8,430 nucleotides of DNA from Thermoplasmata archaeon (GCA_030039915.1 JASHUP010000138.1:1-8430); one strand, 5' to 3'. Numbered from the stretch's first letter, positions 1 to 6,250 are shown. Program-made: numbers and translations. The notes: a model not told the origin generated them from the sequence alone.

Positions 1-692
1 TCGCCGAGCGGACCGGCCGGGCCGTCGTCCTCAACAAGGTGGTGGCGTACCTTCCCGATGCTGTGTCGCTCGAACGTTGGGCCCACGAGTCGGTCGAGCG
101 GGGGGTCCGCCACGCGGTGCTCGTCGGAGGAAGTAGCCGGTACATCCCGTATCCCGGACCTCCGGTCGCCGAGGCGAACCGCATCTGTCGGCCGATCTTC
201 GCCGTGGCGGGTGGTTCCATCGGGAACATCGCGATCCCCCAGCGCGACGGGGAAGCCCACCGCATGCTCGCGAAGACGCGAGCGGGCGCGACGTTCTTCA
301 CGACCCAGCTGCTCTTCGACGCCGAGGCTGCGCGTCGGGTCCTCCGCCAGTACGATCTGCTCTGCCGCCAGGCGTCGATCCCGCCGGCCGCGGTCCTCCT
401 GAGCGTCGCGCCGATCGCCGACGACCAGGATGCGGAGTTCGTTCGCTGGTTGGGCGCCGACCTTCCGGATTCGGCCGAGCGCGCGATCCTCGGCGGGGAC
501 GAGGAGATCGACGCGGCTCGCAAGAGTGTCGAGATCGCGATCTCGGTCTGGGAAGGGGTCGCGGGGACGGTCCGGACGGAACATCTGGCCGTCCCGGTCG
601 GCGTCAACGTCGAGCAGATCTCCGCTCGCCACCTCGAGGTAGCGGGCGAGCTCCTGCGCGAGATCGCCGCGCGCGTCGACCGATCGACCTAG
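1..692 (+). CDS. Methylenetetrahydrofolate reductase-like protein (C-terminal part, start outside window)
   Basis: The frame is open from the left edge (codons from base 3, reading AERTGRAVVLNK...), so the GTG at 39 is internal and about 229 C-terminal residues are visible. The run GGSSRYIPYPGPPVAEAN, then GGSIGNIAIPQRDGEAHRM, then KTRAGATFFTTQLLFD resembles the MTHFR TIM barrel, in which a GA.FF.TQ..FD strand and helix lie near the substrate site. The family reduces methylene-tetrahydrofolate to the methyl form in the cytoplasm for methionine synthesis or C1 metabolism. The YPGP..EAN and GGS.GNI.IP.R motifs recall, from memory, the divergent flavin-independent mycobacterial reductases (Rv2172c type) more than classical MetF; this is inference. 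The C-terminal stretch VGVNVEQIS is typical of the barrel's end. It is the only plus-strand gene and converges on the M29-like gene with 12 bases between stops. A related MTHFR-fold enzyme with another C1 substrate remains possible. Confidence 0.68.
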   Translation, partial: AERTGRAVVLNKVVAYLPDAVSLERWAHESVERGVRHAVLVGGSSRYIPYPGPPVAEANRICRPIFAVAGGSIGNIAIPQRDGEAHRMLAKTRAGATFFTTQLLFDAEAARRVLRQYDLLCRQASIPPAAVLLSVAPIADDQDAEFVRWLGADLPDSAERAILGGDEEIDAARKSVEIAISVWEGVAGTVRTEHLAVPVGVNVEQISARHLEVAGELLREIAARVDRST

Positions 693-704
693 GCGAGGAG
701 CGGC

Positions 705-1841
705 CTAGCGCGCCGGCGACCCTCGTGTCCCGGCCACGAATGCCCCGTCCTCGAGGAACGCCTGACCGTCGAGGTCGACCCGTGCCCCCGCGAGCAGGGA
801 GAGGTAGGTGAACCGAGACCGGTTCTGTCCCCCGAGCGAACGATTGCCTCCGAGGATCAGGCCCACGGTCCCGGCGGCGACTTCCCCGACCTCCGGCGCC
901 CGGGAGATCGCCGGATTCACCCCAACGGTGAGCGCCCCCGGGAGCTCTCGCCCCCGACCTCCCCGGACGTACGATCGGGCGAACGCGGCCCCTCCCCGGT
1001 CGAACGCGTATTCGACGAGGCGACCGTGCCGGAACGTGAATCGGGCTCCGAGCGCGATCGGGGGATCGGCGAACCGGTCGTAGGTCGGGCGGTTCGATTC
1101 CCAGCTCCCCTCGGCCCCCCCGGGAGCGAGCGGCGCGGCGACGACCCCCGTCGGGATCTGAGTCCACAGACGTCCCGCGCGGCGGTCGGCGCGGTCGACC
1201 CGGCCGTCCTCGATCACGGGCGGGACGCGGAGCAATTCGAGACGCAGGTCGGTTCCGTTCGGATGTCGCAGGCGGACCCTTCGCGCACGGAGGAGTCGAT
1301 GGGCGACGCGGGCCGCCGCCCGAGCGAGCCGGTCGGGTGCGATGAGGCTCCCCCGAAGCAGTTCCCGCTCCCACGCGTCCCGGTCGACCTGAAAGCGTGC
1401 CGCGGCGGTCGCGGTGGCGGAGGCGACCGCGACGCGGGCCGCCCGAAGTCCCGCTCTCCGAGCGGCCCGCCACCAGTCGGGGCCGTGGCGCCCGACCACC
1501 GCGTCCAGCTCGTCGGTCGATAGGCCGAGGAGACGGGGGAATTGCTCGGGGCCCGGCAGGTAGACGTACGCGTTGCTCGCCTGAGCGAGCGCCGCCGGAG
1601 CGCTCGGAACGGTGCGCGACCCCGGTTGGGCGAGCGAGCGGAAGAACGACTCTTCGTCCTCCACCACGAGGGTCGGCTCGCCTCCCCGCCGTCGGGCCTC
1701 GAGGACGAACGCCCGCGCCCAGGGGAGCGCATGGTCCCAGGTCTCGACCGTGACCGTCTCGCCGCGACGAACGCCGAGACACGGACCCAGGACCATCTGA
1801 GCGAGTCGGTCCTCCGGTCGAGCTGGCGAGGCTCGCGTCAC
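705..1841 (-). CDS. M29 (AmpS/PepS) aminopeptidase-fold protein, apparently without metal ligands
   Basis: This 378-residue protein follows the M29 thermophilic aminopeptidase layout: an N-terminal segment CLGVRRGETVTVET (21-34), a middle Rossmann-like part, HPNGTDLRLEL (193-203), IPTGVVAAPLAP (229-240), VGVNPAI (306-312), TVGLILGGN (325-333), a GG.NRS loop (337-342) and VDLDGQAFLEDGAF (355-368). In active M29 enzymes the dinuclear metal site uses Glu in GEV, Glu in E.GIGTNP, His in IHIA.G and His/Asp in S..H.D. Here these positions read GVV, LTVGVNP, VGLILG and SRFTYL, so all the ligands I can align are replaced. I therefore infer a non-peptidase or binding role. The GTG at 1841 is used because family homology begins soon after it; an ATG at 1796 (Met16) is an alternative but would cut into the first conserved segment. 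Neither has a convincing Shine-Dalgarno site. It lies 125 bases downstream of pirin. Confidence 0.7.
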   Translation of the reverse strand: MTRASPARPEDRLAQMVLGPCLGVRRGETVTVETWDHALPWARAFVLEARRRGGEPTLVVEDEESFFRSLAQPGSRTVPSAPAALAQASNAYVYLPGPEQFPRLLGLSTDELDAVVGRHGPDWWRAARRAGLRAARVAVASATATAAARFQVDRDAWERELLRGSLIAPDRLARAAARVAHRLLRARRVRLRHPNGTDLRLELLRVPPVIEDGRVDRADRRAGRLWTQIPTGVVAAPLAPGGAEGSWESNRPTYDRFADPPIALGARFTFRHGRLVEYAFDRGGAAFARSYVRGGRGRELPGALTVGVNPAISRAPEVGEVAAGTVGLILGGNRSLGGQNRSRFTYLSLLAGARVDLDGQAFLEDGAFVAGTRGSPAR

Positions 1842-1966
1842 TGTCGACCGCCGTACGCGTCTTCGTGAACGGATCGCCGGCTCCCGAGAACCCCCGCGGT
1901 GGTACGGCGCAATAGGACGCTCGGTTCGTCGTGGCAGTCCACGGCGGCCACGACGAGAGCGCCCCC
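1842..1966 (-). promoter_or_regulatory. Gap between pirin and the M29-like gene; no clear TATA box
   Basis: The gap holds a strong inverted repeat (listed separately). On the minus strand a CCTATTGCG stretch near 1911-1919 is the only AT-containing candidate for a promoter and is weak. The M29-like gene may be transcribed by read-through from pirin or from a promoter I cannot recognise. Confidence 0.2.
1926..1956 (-). terminator. 10-bp perfect stem-loop 10 bases after the pirin stop
   Basis: TCGTCGTGGC (1926-1935) pairs perfectly with GCCACGACGA (1947-1956) around an 11-base loop. It follows the pirin stop codon closely, so it may end or protect the pirin transcript. No T run follows on the minus strand, so it does not match the T-rich archaeal intrinsic terminator; an operator for the M29-like gene is the alternative. 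Confidence 0.4.
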
Positions 1967-2842
1967 TTATCCTTCGACGATCGGGCGGCGGTGCTTCACG
2001 AAGTCGCCGCCGCGCAGCTCCCGCATCGCCTCGCTGAGCTGCTCGCGGGTGTTCATCACGATCGGACCGTACCAGGCGACGGGTTCGTGGAGAGGTCGAC
2101 CGGACACGAGCAGGAATCGTGCGTCGCCATCGACCGCGTGGGCCCGTACCGGGCCGCCGGCGCCGAACAGGGCCGTCTCGCCGGATTCCACGGGCCGAGG
2201 GTCGGTCCCGTCAAACCCCACATTCCCCGAGATCACGTGCGTGAAGGCGGTGTACCCCGGATGGGGATCGAAGTCGAACGAGCCCCCGGTCGGAACGCGG
2301 ACGTCGAGATACGTCGGGTCGACGGGGATCCCCTTGACGGGTCCCTCCGTCGCGCCGTAGGTGCCGGCGACCACCTTCACCCGAGTGCCGGCATCGGTCG
2401 TGACCTCGGGGAAATCCGCGCGCGTCAGCCCGCGGTAAGCCGGGACGGACATCTTCTCCGCCGCGGGGAGGTTGACCCAGAGCTGGAAGCCGGACATCTC
2501 GCCGTCGCTGCGTTTCGGCATCTCCTGGTGGATGATGCCGCTTCCGGAATTCATCCACTGGACATCGCCGGAGCCGATCACCCCGGAGTTTCCGAGCGTA
2601 TCGCCGTGCTCCACCTTCCCTTCCAGGATGTACGTCACGGTCTCGATCCCCCGGTGGGGATGCCACGGAAATCCCGCCAGGTAGTCGGCGGGATTCGAGG
2701 AGCCGAACCGGTCGAGCAGGAGGAACGGGTCAAAGAGCGGCACCTCGTTGTTCGAGAACGAACGGCGCAGTCGCACCCCCGCGCCCTCGAGCGTGGGGAC
2801 TCCGGGGAATCGATGGACGATGGACCGAGGAGGATCGGGCAT
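1967..2842 (-). CDS. Pirin family bicupin protein
   Basis: The protein is 291 residues, the usual pirin length, with two cupin domains. The metal-binding motif is intact in the N-terminal cupin: WHPHRGIETVTY gives His61 and His63, and SGSGIIHQEMP gives His105 and Glu107, the four ligands of the Fe(II) site in characterised pirins. LWVNLPAAEKM (about 126-136) and the C-terminal block from SGRPLHEP to GPIVMNT are also family hallmarks. Pirins are soluble; known members act as redox-sensing transcription cofactors (human PIR) or quercetin 2,3-dioxygenases (E. coli YhhW), and the role here cannot be chosen from sequence. The ATG at 2842 is preceded on the minus strand by GAGGT with a 7-base spacer. 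It lies between the anion permease (stop 92 bases upstream) and the M29-like gene, apparently with its own promoter, and shows no missing key residue. Confidence 0.95.
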   Translation of the reverse strand: MPDPPRSIVHRFPGVPTLEGAGVRLRRSFSNNEVPLFDPFLLLDRFGSSNPADYLAGFPWHPHRGIETVTYILEGKVEHGDTLGNSGVIGSGDVQWMNSGSGIIHQEMPKRSDGEMSGFQLWVNLPAAEKMSVPAYRGLTRADFPEVTTDAGTRVKVVAGTYGATEGPVKGIPVDPTYLDVRVPTGGSFDFDPHPGYTAFTHVISGNVGFDGTDPRPVESGETALFGAGGPVRAHAVDGDARFLLVSGRPLHEPVAWYGPIVMNTREQLSEAMRELRGGDFVKHRRPIVEG

Positions 2843-2884
2843 GAACGTTACCTCGATATACTCAATTACTTTAGGTTACTTAAA
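2843..2884 (-). promoter_or_regulatory. Pirin promoter region with repeated GTAA motifs and Shine-Dalgarno site
   Basis: This is one of the few AT-rich islands in the window. Minus-strand elements are a TATA-like CTTTAAGTAA or CTAAAGTAATT and a Shine-Dalgarno GAGGT (2850-2854). The plus strand carries ATTACTTTA (2865-2873) and GTTACTTAA (2875-2883), spaced 10 bp or one helical turn apart, plus GTTACC at 2847-2852. The repeats could be a tandem regulator site covering the promoter. Which AT stretch is the real TATA box is unresolved. Confidence 0.5.
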
Positions 2885-2885
2885 G

Positions 2886-2912
2886 GGGAGGGTACCGGGG
2901 AGTAACCCTCCC
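2886..2912 (-). terminator. 8-bp stem-loop between permease stop and pirin promoter
   Basis: GGGAGGGT (2886-2893) pairs with ACCCTCCC (2905-2912) across an 11-base loop. On the minus strand the second arm runs directly into CTTTAAG. It could end the permease transcript just before the pirin promoter, although the T run is only three bases. Confidence 0.4.
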
Positions 2913-2934
2913 GCCGACCGCGACTTCCGGCCTT

Positions 2935-3918
2935 CTAGAGCAGGCGCAGCTGTGTGAATCCCCAGACGAGGCCGAACCCGAGGGCGGCCCCCGAGACAGG
3001 GCCCGCGGCCCATCCGAGCAGGATGCTGCGAATGGCTTTCCAGAGGACCGTCGAGCGTCGCCGGGCGACCCCGGCCCCGATCATGGCGCCGACCAACGCC
3101 TGGTTCATCGACGTGAAGAGGCCGAACGCCACGGAAACGAGGATGACCGTCGATTGGGCCAACTGCGAGGCGGTCGCCATCCGAGGGTCGAGCTCGACCA
3201 GGTCGAACGCAACCCGCTGGAGGAGCGGCCGTCCCCAGGTGAGGACCCCGAAGGAGATGCCGAGCCCACCGATGAGGCCGGCGACGAACAGGCCGAAGAG
3301 TCCGGTCATGATGAGCGCCCCGGAGGCGTTCGACACGTCGTTCGCTCCCATCGCGAAAGAAGCTGCGGCCCCGACCCCGACCAATCCCAGTACCGCCGAA
3401 CGGCCCAGTCCCCCCTTACCCAGTCCGCCCTGGGAAGCGACCGACGGAGGGCGGGACCGATCGGCGACGCGAACGAAGACGAACCCGAGGGCGAACGCAG
3501 CGAACGGAGCGGTGGCCCACAGCACGACCAGGGTTCCGATCGTGCTCCACTCGATTGGCAGGCCCGCCGCGATGCCCGCGCCGACCGCGGAAAAGACCAG
3601 GATCTGGATGGTGGAGGTCGGGATCGTGGCCAGATTGTAGGCGCTCGTGAGCACGAGCGCCGACGTCACGATCGCGAGGGCGACCCCGAGGGCGACCGCG
3701 CCCCCTCCCAGGATCCCGTGGCCGACGGTCGCTTCGACCTGGCCGCTCGCGAAAGCGGCCCCGACGAGCGCGAGCGGGGCCATGATCAGCAGGGCGTGCC
3801 AAGGGCGGATCGCTCCCGCAGCGTACGGCATCCCCATGCACGCGCCCGTGTAGTGCGCCCCGATGCTGAACGCGAACGCGAATGCGGCAGCGACCAGTAG
3901 GTCGGCGGTGACCGTCAT
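2935..3918 (-). CDS. PiT-superfamily inorganic anion permease (phosphate, or CysP-like sulfate)
   Basis: The 327-residue integral membrane protein has about ten hydrophobic segments and the inverted-repeat layout of PiT permeases. The C-terminal half carries an intact signature GANDVSNASG (191-200) and FTSMNQALVGAMIGAG (268-283); the N-terminal half carries the matching IPTSTIQ (99-105). The first signature is degenerate: GAHYTGACMG (20-29), with no Asp where PiT proteins read GAND. That Asp is essential in characterised phosphate carriers, and the run MGMPYAAGAI recalls from memory the sulfate permease CysP of B. subtilis, so sulfate or another oxyanion is as likely a substrate as phosphate. 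The central loop (about 152-172) is short. The ATG at 3918 is chosen over 4014 because it has GGAG 7 bases upstream and the first helix follows at once, whereas the extra 32 residues are Arg/Ser-rich. It is flanked by pirin and the tailed membrane-protein gene. Confidence 0.86.
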   Translation of the reverse strand: MTVTADLLVAAAFAFAFSIGAHYTGACMGMPYAAGAIRPWHALLIMAPLALVGAAFASGQVEATVGHGILGGGAVALGVALAIVTSALVLTSAYNLATIPTSTIQILVFSAVGAGIAAGLPIEWSTIGTLVVLWATAPFAAFALGFVFVRVADRSRPPSVASQGGLGKGGLGRSAVLGLVGVGAAASFAMGANDVSNASGALIMTGLFGLFVAGLIGGLGISFGVLTWGRPLLQRVAFDLVELDPRMATASQLAQSTVILVSVAFGLFTSMNQALVGAMIGAGVARRRSTVLWKAIRSILLGWAAGPVSGAALGFGLVWGFTQLRLL

Positions 3919-4079
3919 CGAGGCACTCCGACCTCTCGTGGGCCGGGGTCTCGTTGAGGATTCTCCCTCGGAACTGCGCCACCGGTGCGAGACGCCGCCA
4001 CCGTCCGCCGACACGCGGGAAGGGGTATAATTCGGACGCTGGCCGGAATCTCACCCCGGGAACACCGCCCGGGCGCGAG
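3919..4079 (-). promoter_or_regulatory. Permease upstream region with possible TATA box
   Basis: On the minus strand GAATTATAC (about 4025-4033) is the only AT-rich element in this 161-base gap. If it is the TATA box, transcription would start near 4005 and leave a leader of about 85 bases. A Shine-Dalgarno GGAG lies 7 bases before the ATG at 3918. The TATA assignment is tentative. Confidence 0.35.
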
Positions 4080-4796
4080 TCAATCCGACGGAGGAGACAC
4101 CCGCTTCTTGCGGAGGGAGGCTTCGAGTTCGTCGAGCTGGTGGAGCACCACCTCGGGTGGCGCTGGTTGGGCGGCGGCCGCCGCGAACTCCTCCGAGCTC
4201 TCGTCCCAGGCGTCCTTCGAATCGGAGTGAGGGGCCACGGGCGGTAGCGCGGACTCGTCCCAGACACGGGCGTCCAGCGGGCGGCGAGAGGGCACGATGG
4301 CCGCTCCGGGGGCCGAACCGCCAGAGGAGGCCGGGAAACCGAGCTCTCCCGTGACAGCGGTGGTGGGCCACTCCTCCTGGGTGGGCCCGGAATACCCCGG
4401 CCGGGGTCGTCCGAACCCCTTCGGGGATGCAGAGGTCGGCGTGCGCGAGGAGGTCGACGGAGCGACGGCCCTCTCGGGGAGGGCGGGGGCGAACGCTTCC
4501 TCCTCGGCGAAAAGACAGATCGTCCCGGCCGACAGCCCGGTGATGCCGAGGGCGACGAAGAGGACCCAGGGCCGGAGATGCACCGACCCGTTTCCCCCGA
4601 CCGTGGTCGCGGCTCCGGCCAGGTAGAGATAGACCGCCGCGGCGACGCAGGCGACTCCGACCCCATAGAGCGGAAGCGCGGCAAGGAACCGCTCCCGGAA
4701 GCTCTCGGGTTCCGAGGGCCGAACGGCTTCGACGGGTGACCCTGCCCCGGGAACCGACCTCGGAGGAGTCGTAAGGGACGCGGAAACGGCGTTCAT
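4080..4796 (-). CDS. Two-helix membrane protein with long disordered tail, unknown function
   Basis: I do not recognise this 238-residue protein. Residues 1-35 are polar and Pro/Ser-rich. Two hydrophobic helices follow (about 37-62 and 76-97), joined by the short loop TTVGGNGSVHLRP, so the protein is a hairpin in the membrane with both ends probably in the cytoplasm. Residues 98-212 are rich in Pro, Ser and Ala and likely disordered, with two copies of a short acidic motif, VWDES (178-182) and AWDES (196-200). The tail ends in a predicted helix, VVLHQLDELEASLRKKR (216-232), which could be a protein-binding or coiled-coil segment. The ATG at 4796 is supported by GAGGG 7 bases upstream; a longer frame to 4952 overlaps the preceding gene and begins with Arg/Pro-rich sequence. 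It follows the second secreted protein by 31 bases, so co-transcription is likely. Membrane anchoring or signalling for that pair is only an inference. Confidence 0.7.
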   Translation of the reverse strand: MNAVSASLTTPPRSVPGAGSPVEAVRPSEPESFRERFLAALPLYGVGVACVAAAVYLYLAGAATTVGGNGSVHLRPWVLFVALGITGLSAGTICLFAEEEAFAPALPERAVAPSTSSRTPTSASPKGFGRPRPGYSGPTQEEWPTTAVTGELGFPASSGGSAPGAAIVPSRRPLDARVWDESALPPVAPHSDSKDAWDESSEEFAAAAAQPAPPEVVLHQLDELEASLRKKRVSPPSD

Positions 4797-4827
4797 GGGC
4801 GGACCCTCTGGGGGCGGAGCGTACGCG

Positions 4828-5421
4828 TCACGGGCACCCCGTGGCGGACGTGCAGAGGTTGACCGTCGCCTCAATCCTGGTGACCGTGGGATCGGCCGTG
4901 CCAAGGTTGACGAACAGCCGGACCGTGACCGTGGAGGTCGTCCCTCGCGCATCCACTCCCGTCGAGAAGTACCCGGCCCCGAACACCCATCCGGTGGTCA
5001 GCAGCACCCCGACGTCGACGTCGAATCCGACCGCGGTGCCGGTCTCGGCGGGTTGCGTCACGGCAAACAATACTCGCTCCGCATAGTCGTCGGCCGCAAT
5101 GGCAGCGGCCGATGCGGGTCGGTAGCTGGCCCGACACGCGGCCGCGGCGCACGCGGCGAGGACGACCGTGGTTCCCTCGAGCCCTGGGGAGACTCCCTGG
5201 ACCCCGGCCGCGACATACCCCGGCGCGGCGACGAAGTGTACGAGCAGTTCCGCTCCGATCGTCACGGGAGGCGCGGTCGGAGCGGCGAATCGCTCATCGA
5301 AGTAGTGCGAGCCGGCGAAGGTGCGGACCGTGGTCGAGGCCGAAGCGAGTCCCGGGACCACCAGGAGCGCGGTGACTGCGATGAGAACGATGCCCCGAAG
5401 GCGGCGTCCGGTTCGATTCAT
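4828..5421 (-). CDS. Secreted four-cysteine protein, paralogue 2, unknown function
   Basis: The 197-residue protein begins with a classical signal peptide: MNRTGRRLRG, a hydrophobic core IVLIAVTALLVVPG, and a likely signal peptidase I site after ASA (26-28). The mature part is rich in Thr, Val, Ala and Gly with alternating hydrophobic residues, as in secreted beta-sandwiches. Cysteines sit at 91, 96, 190 and 196 in the pattern CX4C, 93 residues, CX5C, and the protein ends with Cys-Pro. The core DDYAERVLFAVTQPAETGTAVGFD (111-134) matches the upstream gene product, as does the C-terminal third, so the two genes are a tandem duplication. The four cysteines probably form disulfides outside the cell. 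The ATG at 5421 is preferred over 5463 because it starts the signal peptide and has AGGGGGA upstream. I know no characterised family; a cell-surface or extracellular matrix role is possible but not shown. Confidence 0.78.
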   Translation of the reverse strand: MNRTGRRLRGIVLIAVTALLVVPGLASASTTVRTFAGSHYFDERFAAPTAPPVTIGAELLVHFVAAPGYVAAGVQGVSPGLEGTTVVLAACAAAACRASYRPASAAAIAADDYAERVLFAVTQPAETGTAVGFDVDVGVLLTTGWVFGAGYFSTGVDARGTTSTVTVRLFVNLGTADPTVTRIEATVNLCTSATGCP

Positions 5422-5574
5422 CGGCGTTCGTCCCCCTGTTCGCGGTCTACCTCGCGGCCCCACGGCGACGATCGAGCATCGGGATCCGCCGGGGCGGGGG
5501 TCCCGCCCCAGCGAAGAGAGGAAGGGGTTCCGCGTTTCCGGGGGAGACTCGGCGGAGAAGTTGCCCGGCCCGTC
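5422..5574 (-). other. Spacer between the two secreted-protein genes, with GC stem-loop
   Basis: GGGGCGGG (5491-5498) pairs perfectly with CCCGCCCC (5502-5509) over a 3-base loop. There is no AT-rich promoter-like element in the spacer and no T run after the hairpin, so it more likely stabilises or separates the two messages than ends transcription. Purine-rich AGGGGGA near 5433-5439 (minus strand) is the putative ribosome site of the second gene. Confidence 0.45.
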
Positions 5575-6189
5575 CTACGGGCACGCGGTCGCGGTCGCGC
5601 ACTGGTTGAAGACCACCGAGAGGGAGTTGACGACTGGGGCGGTGGTGGTGGTGAGGTCCACGAAGACGAAGACCGGGACGGTCTGGGCCGTTCCCGCGGT
5701 CGAGACGCCGGTGGCGAGGTATCCCTGGACGACCGTCGTCGCGGTCGTCGTCACGACCGTGATCGAGAAGTCGAATCCAAGGCTCGTTCCGCCCGTGGCC
5801 GGCTGCGTGACGTCGATGACGAACTGTTCGCCGTAGTCACCGGTGGTCTCGGTCGCCGGGCTGGCGGTCTTGAAGCTCTGGGCCGCGCACGGGGCGGCGG
5901 CACACACGGCGAGAGCGGTCGGGGTTCCGTCGAGACCAACGGTGCCGATCTGCGTGCCCGCAGTGGCCGAGCCGGTCATGGCGGCCGACAGGACCACGAG
6001 CTGCTCCGACAGGATCGCGCCGATGTTCGTGAACCCGCCGGGCGCGGGGGTGTTCGTGACATTTGAGGATTGGCCGGGGGTGAGCGTGGTCACGCTCGTC
6101 GCCGCGAGCGCGTAGCCTCCGACCATCGCCACCATCAGCGCCGCGGTCACAACGTAGATCGTCCGGTGCTTTCGTCTGATTTCCGACAT
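5575..6189 (-). CDS. Secreted four-cysteine protein, paralogue 1, unknown function
   Basis: The 204-residue protein has a signal peptide: basic MSEIRRKHR, hydrophobic core IYVVTAALMVAMVGGY and a likely cleavage after ALA (27-29). The mature chain is low in charge, net acidic and very rich in Thr, Val and Ala. Cysteines lie at 96, 101, 197 and 203 (CX4C, 95 residues, CX5C) and it ends in Cys-Pro exactly like the downstream paralogue. GDYGEQFVIDVTQPATGG (117-134) followed by GFDFSI is the best conserved stretch; the segment around residues 45-95 differs most between the two. The ATG at 6189 is preferred to the GTG at 6198 because GGGTGGA lies about 4 bases upstream and the basic N-region then starts normally. 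It is the first gene after a strong TATA box and so probably heads a unit with the next two genes. Function is unknown. Confidence 0.8.
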   Translation of the reverse strand: MSEIRRKHRTIYVVTAALMVAMVGGYALAATSVTTLTPGQSSNVTNTPAPGGFTNIGAILSEQLVVLSAAMTGSATAGTQIGTVGLDGTPTALAVCAAAPCAAQSFKTASPATETTGDYGEQFVIDVTQPATGGTSLGFDFSITVVTTTATTVVQGYLATGVSTAGTAQTVPVFVFVDLTTTTAPVVNSLSVVFNQCATATACP

Positions 6190-6250
6190 GCTGTCCACCC
6201 AAGAGGGTAACCCAAAAGTGTGTATGAATGCGTATATAAACGTATTCTGA
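6190..6250 (-). promoter_or_regulatory. Archaeal promoter (TATA box in a 22-bp dyad) of the secreted-protein cluster
   Basis: On the minus strand the TATA box TTTATATA (6233-6240) is flanked by GAATACG and CGCATTC, arms that match at 6 of 7 positions as an inverted repeat (6226-6232 and 6241-6247). Start of transcription about 25 bases downstream would fall near 6210, giving a leader of roughly 20 bases. A small palindrome GGGT-A-ACCC (6205-6213, plus strand) lies at that point. The TATA assignment is firm; the dyad as an operator is inference. Confidence 0.75.

Noticed and set aside
604..1782. Long minus-strand open frame of 392 codons overlapping the M29-like gene
   Set aside because: Its translation is Arg/Gly/Pro-rich low-complexity sequence typical of an out-of-frame reading of high-GC DNA, and it overlaps a gene with recognisable family motifs.
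1931..2905. Plus-strand open frame of 324 codons opposite pirin
   Set aside because: It lies antisense to a clear pirin gene and shows no recognisable motif; long antisense frames are expected at this G+C.
3919..4014. 32-residue N-terminal extension of the permease from the ATG at 4014
   Set aside because: The extension is Arg/Ser-rich, not membrane-like, and the ATG at 3918 has a well-spaced GGAG and is followed at once by the first helix.
3416..4684. Minus-strand 422-codon open frame across the permease and tailed membrane-protein genes
   Set aside because: It spans two genes in another frame and consists of Arg/Pro/Ser-rich sequence without any hydrophobic or domain pattern.
5491..5509. 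GC-rich hairpin as an intrinsic terminator between the two secreted-protein genes
   Set aside because: It has no T run and no promoter-like sequence lies between it and the second gene, so termination there would leave that gene without a visible promoter; kept only as a structural element.
4795..6066. Plus-strand 423-codon open frame opposite the secreted-protein pair
   Set aside because: It runs antisense to two paralogous genes whose homology is seen only in the minus-strand frames; its composition is Gly/Arg/Asp-rich shadow sequence.
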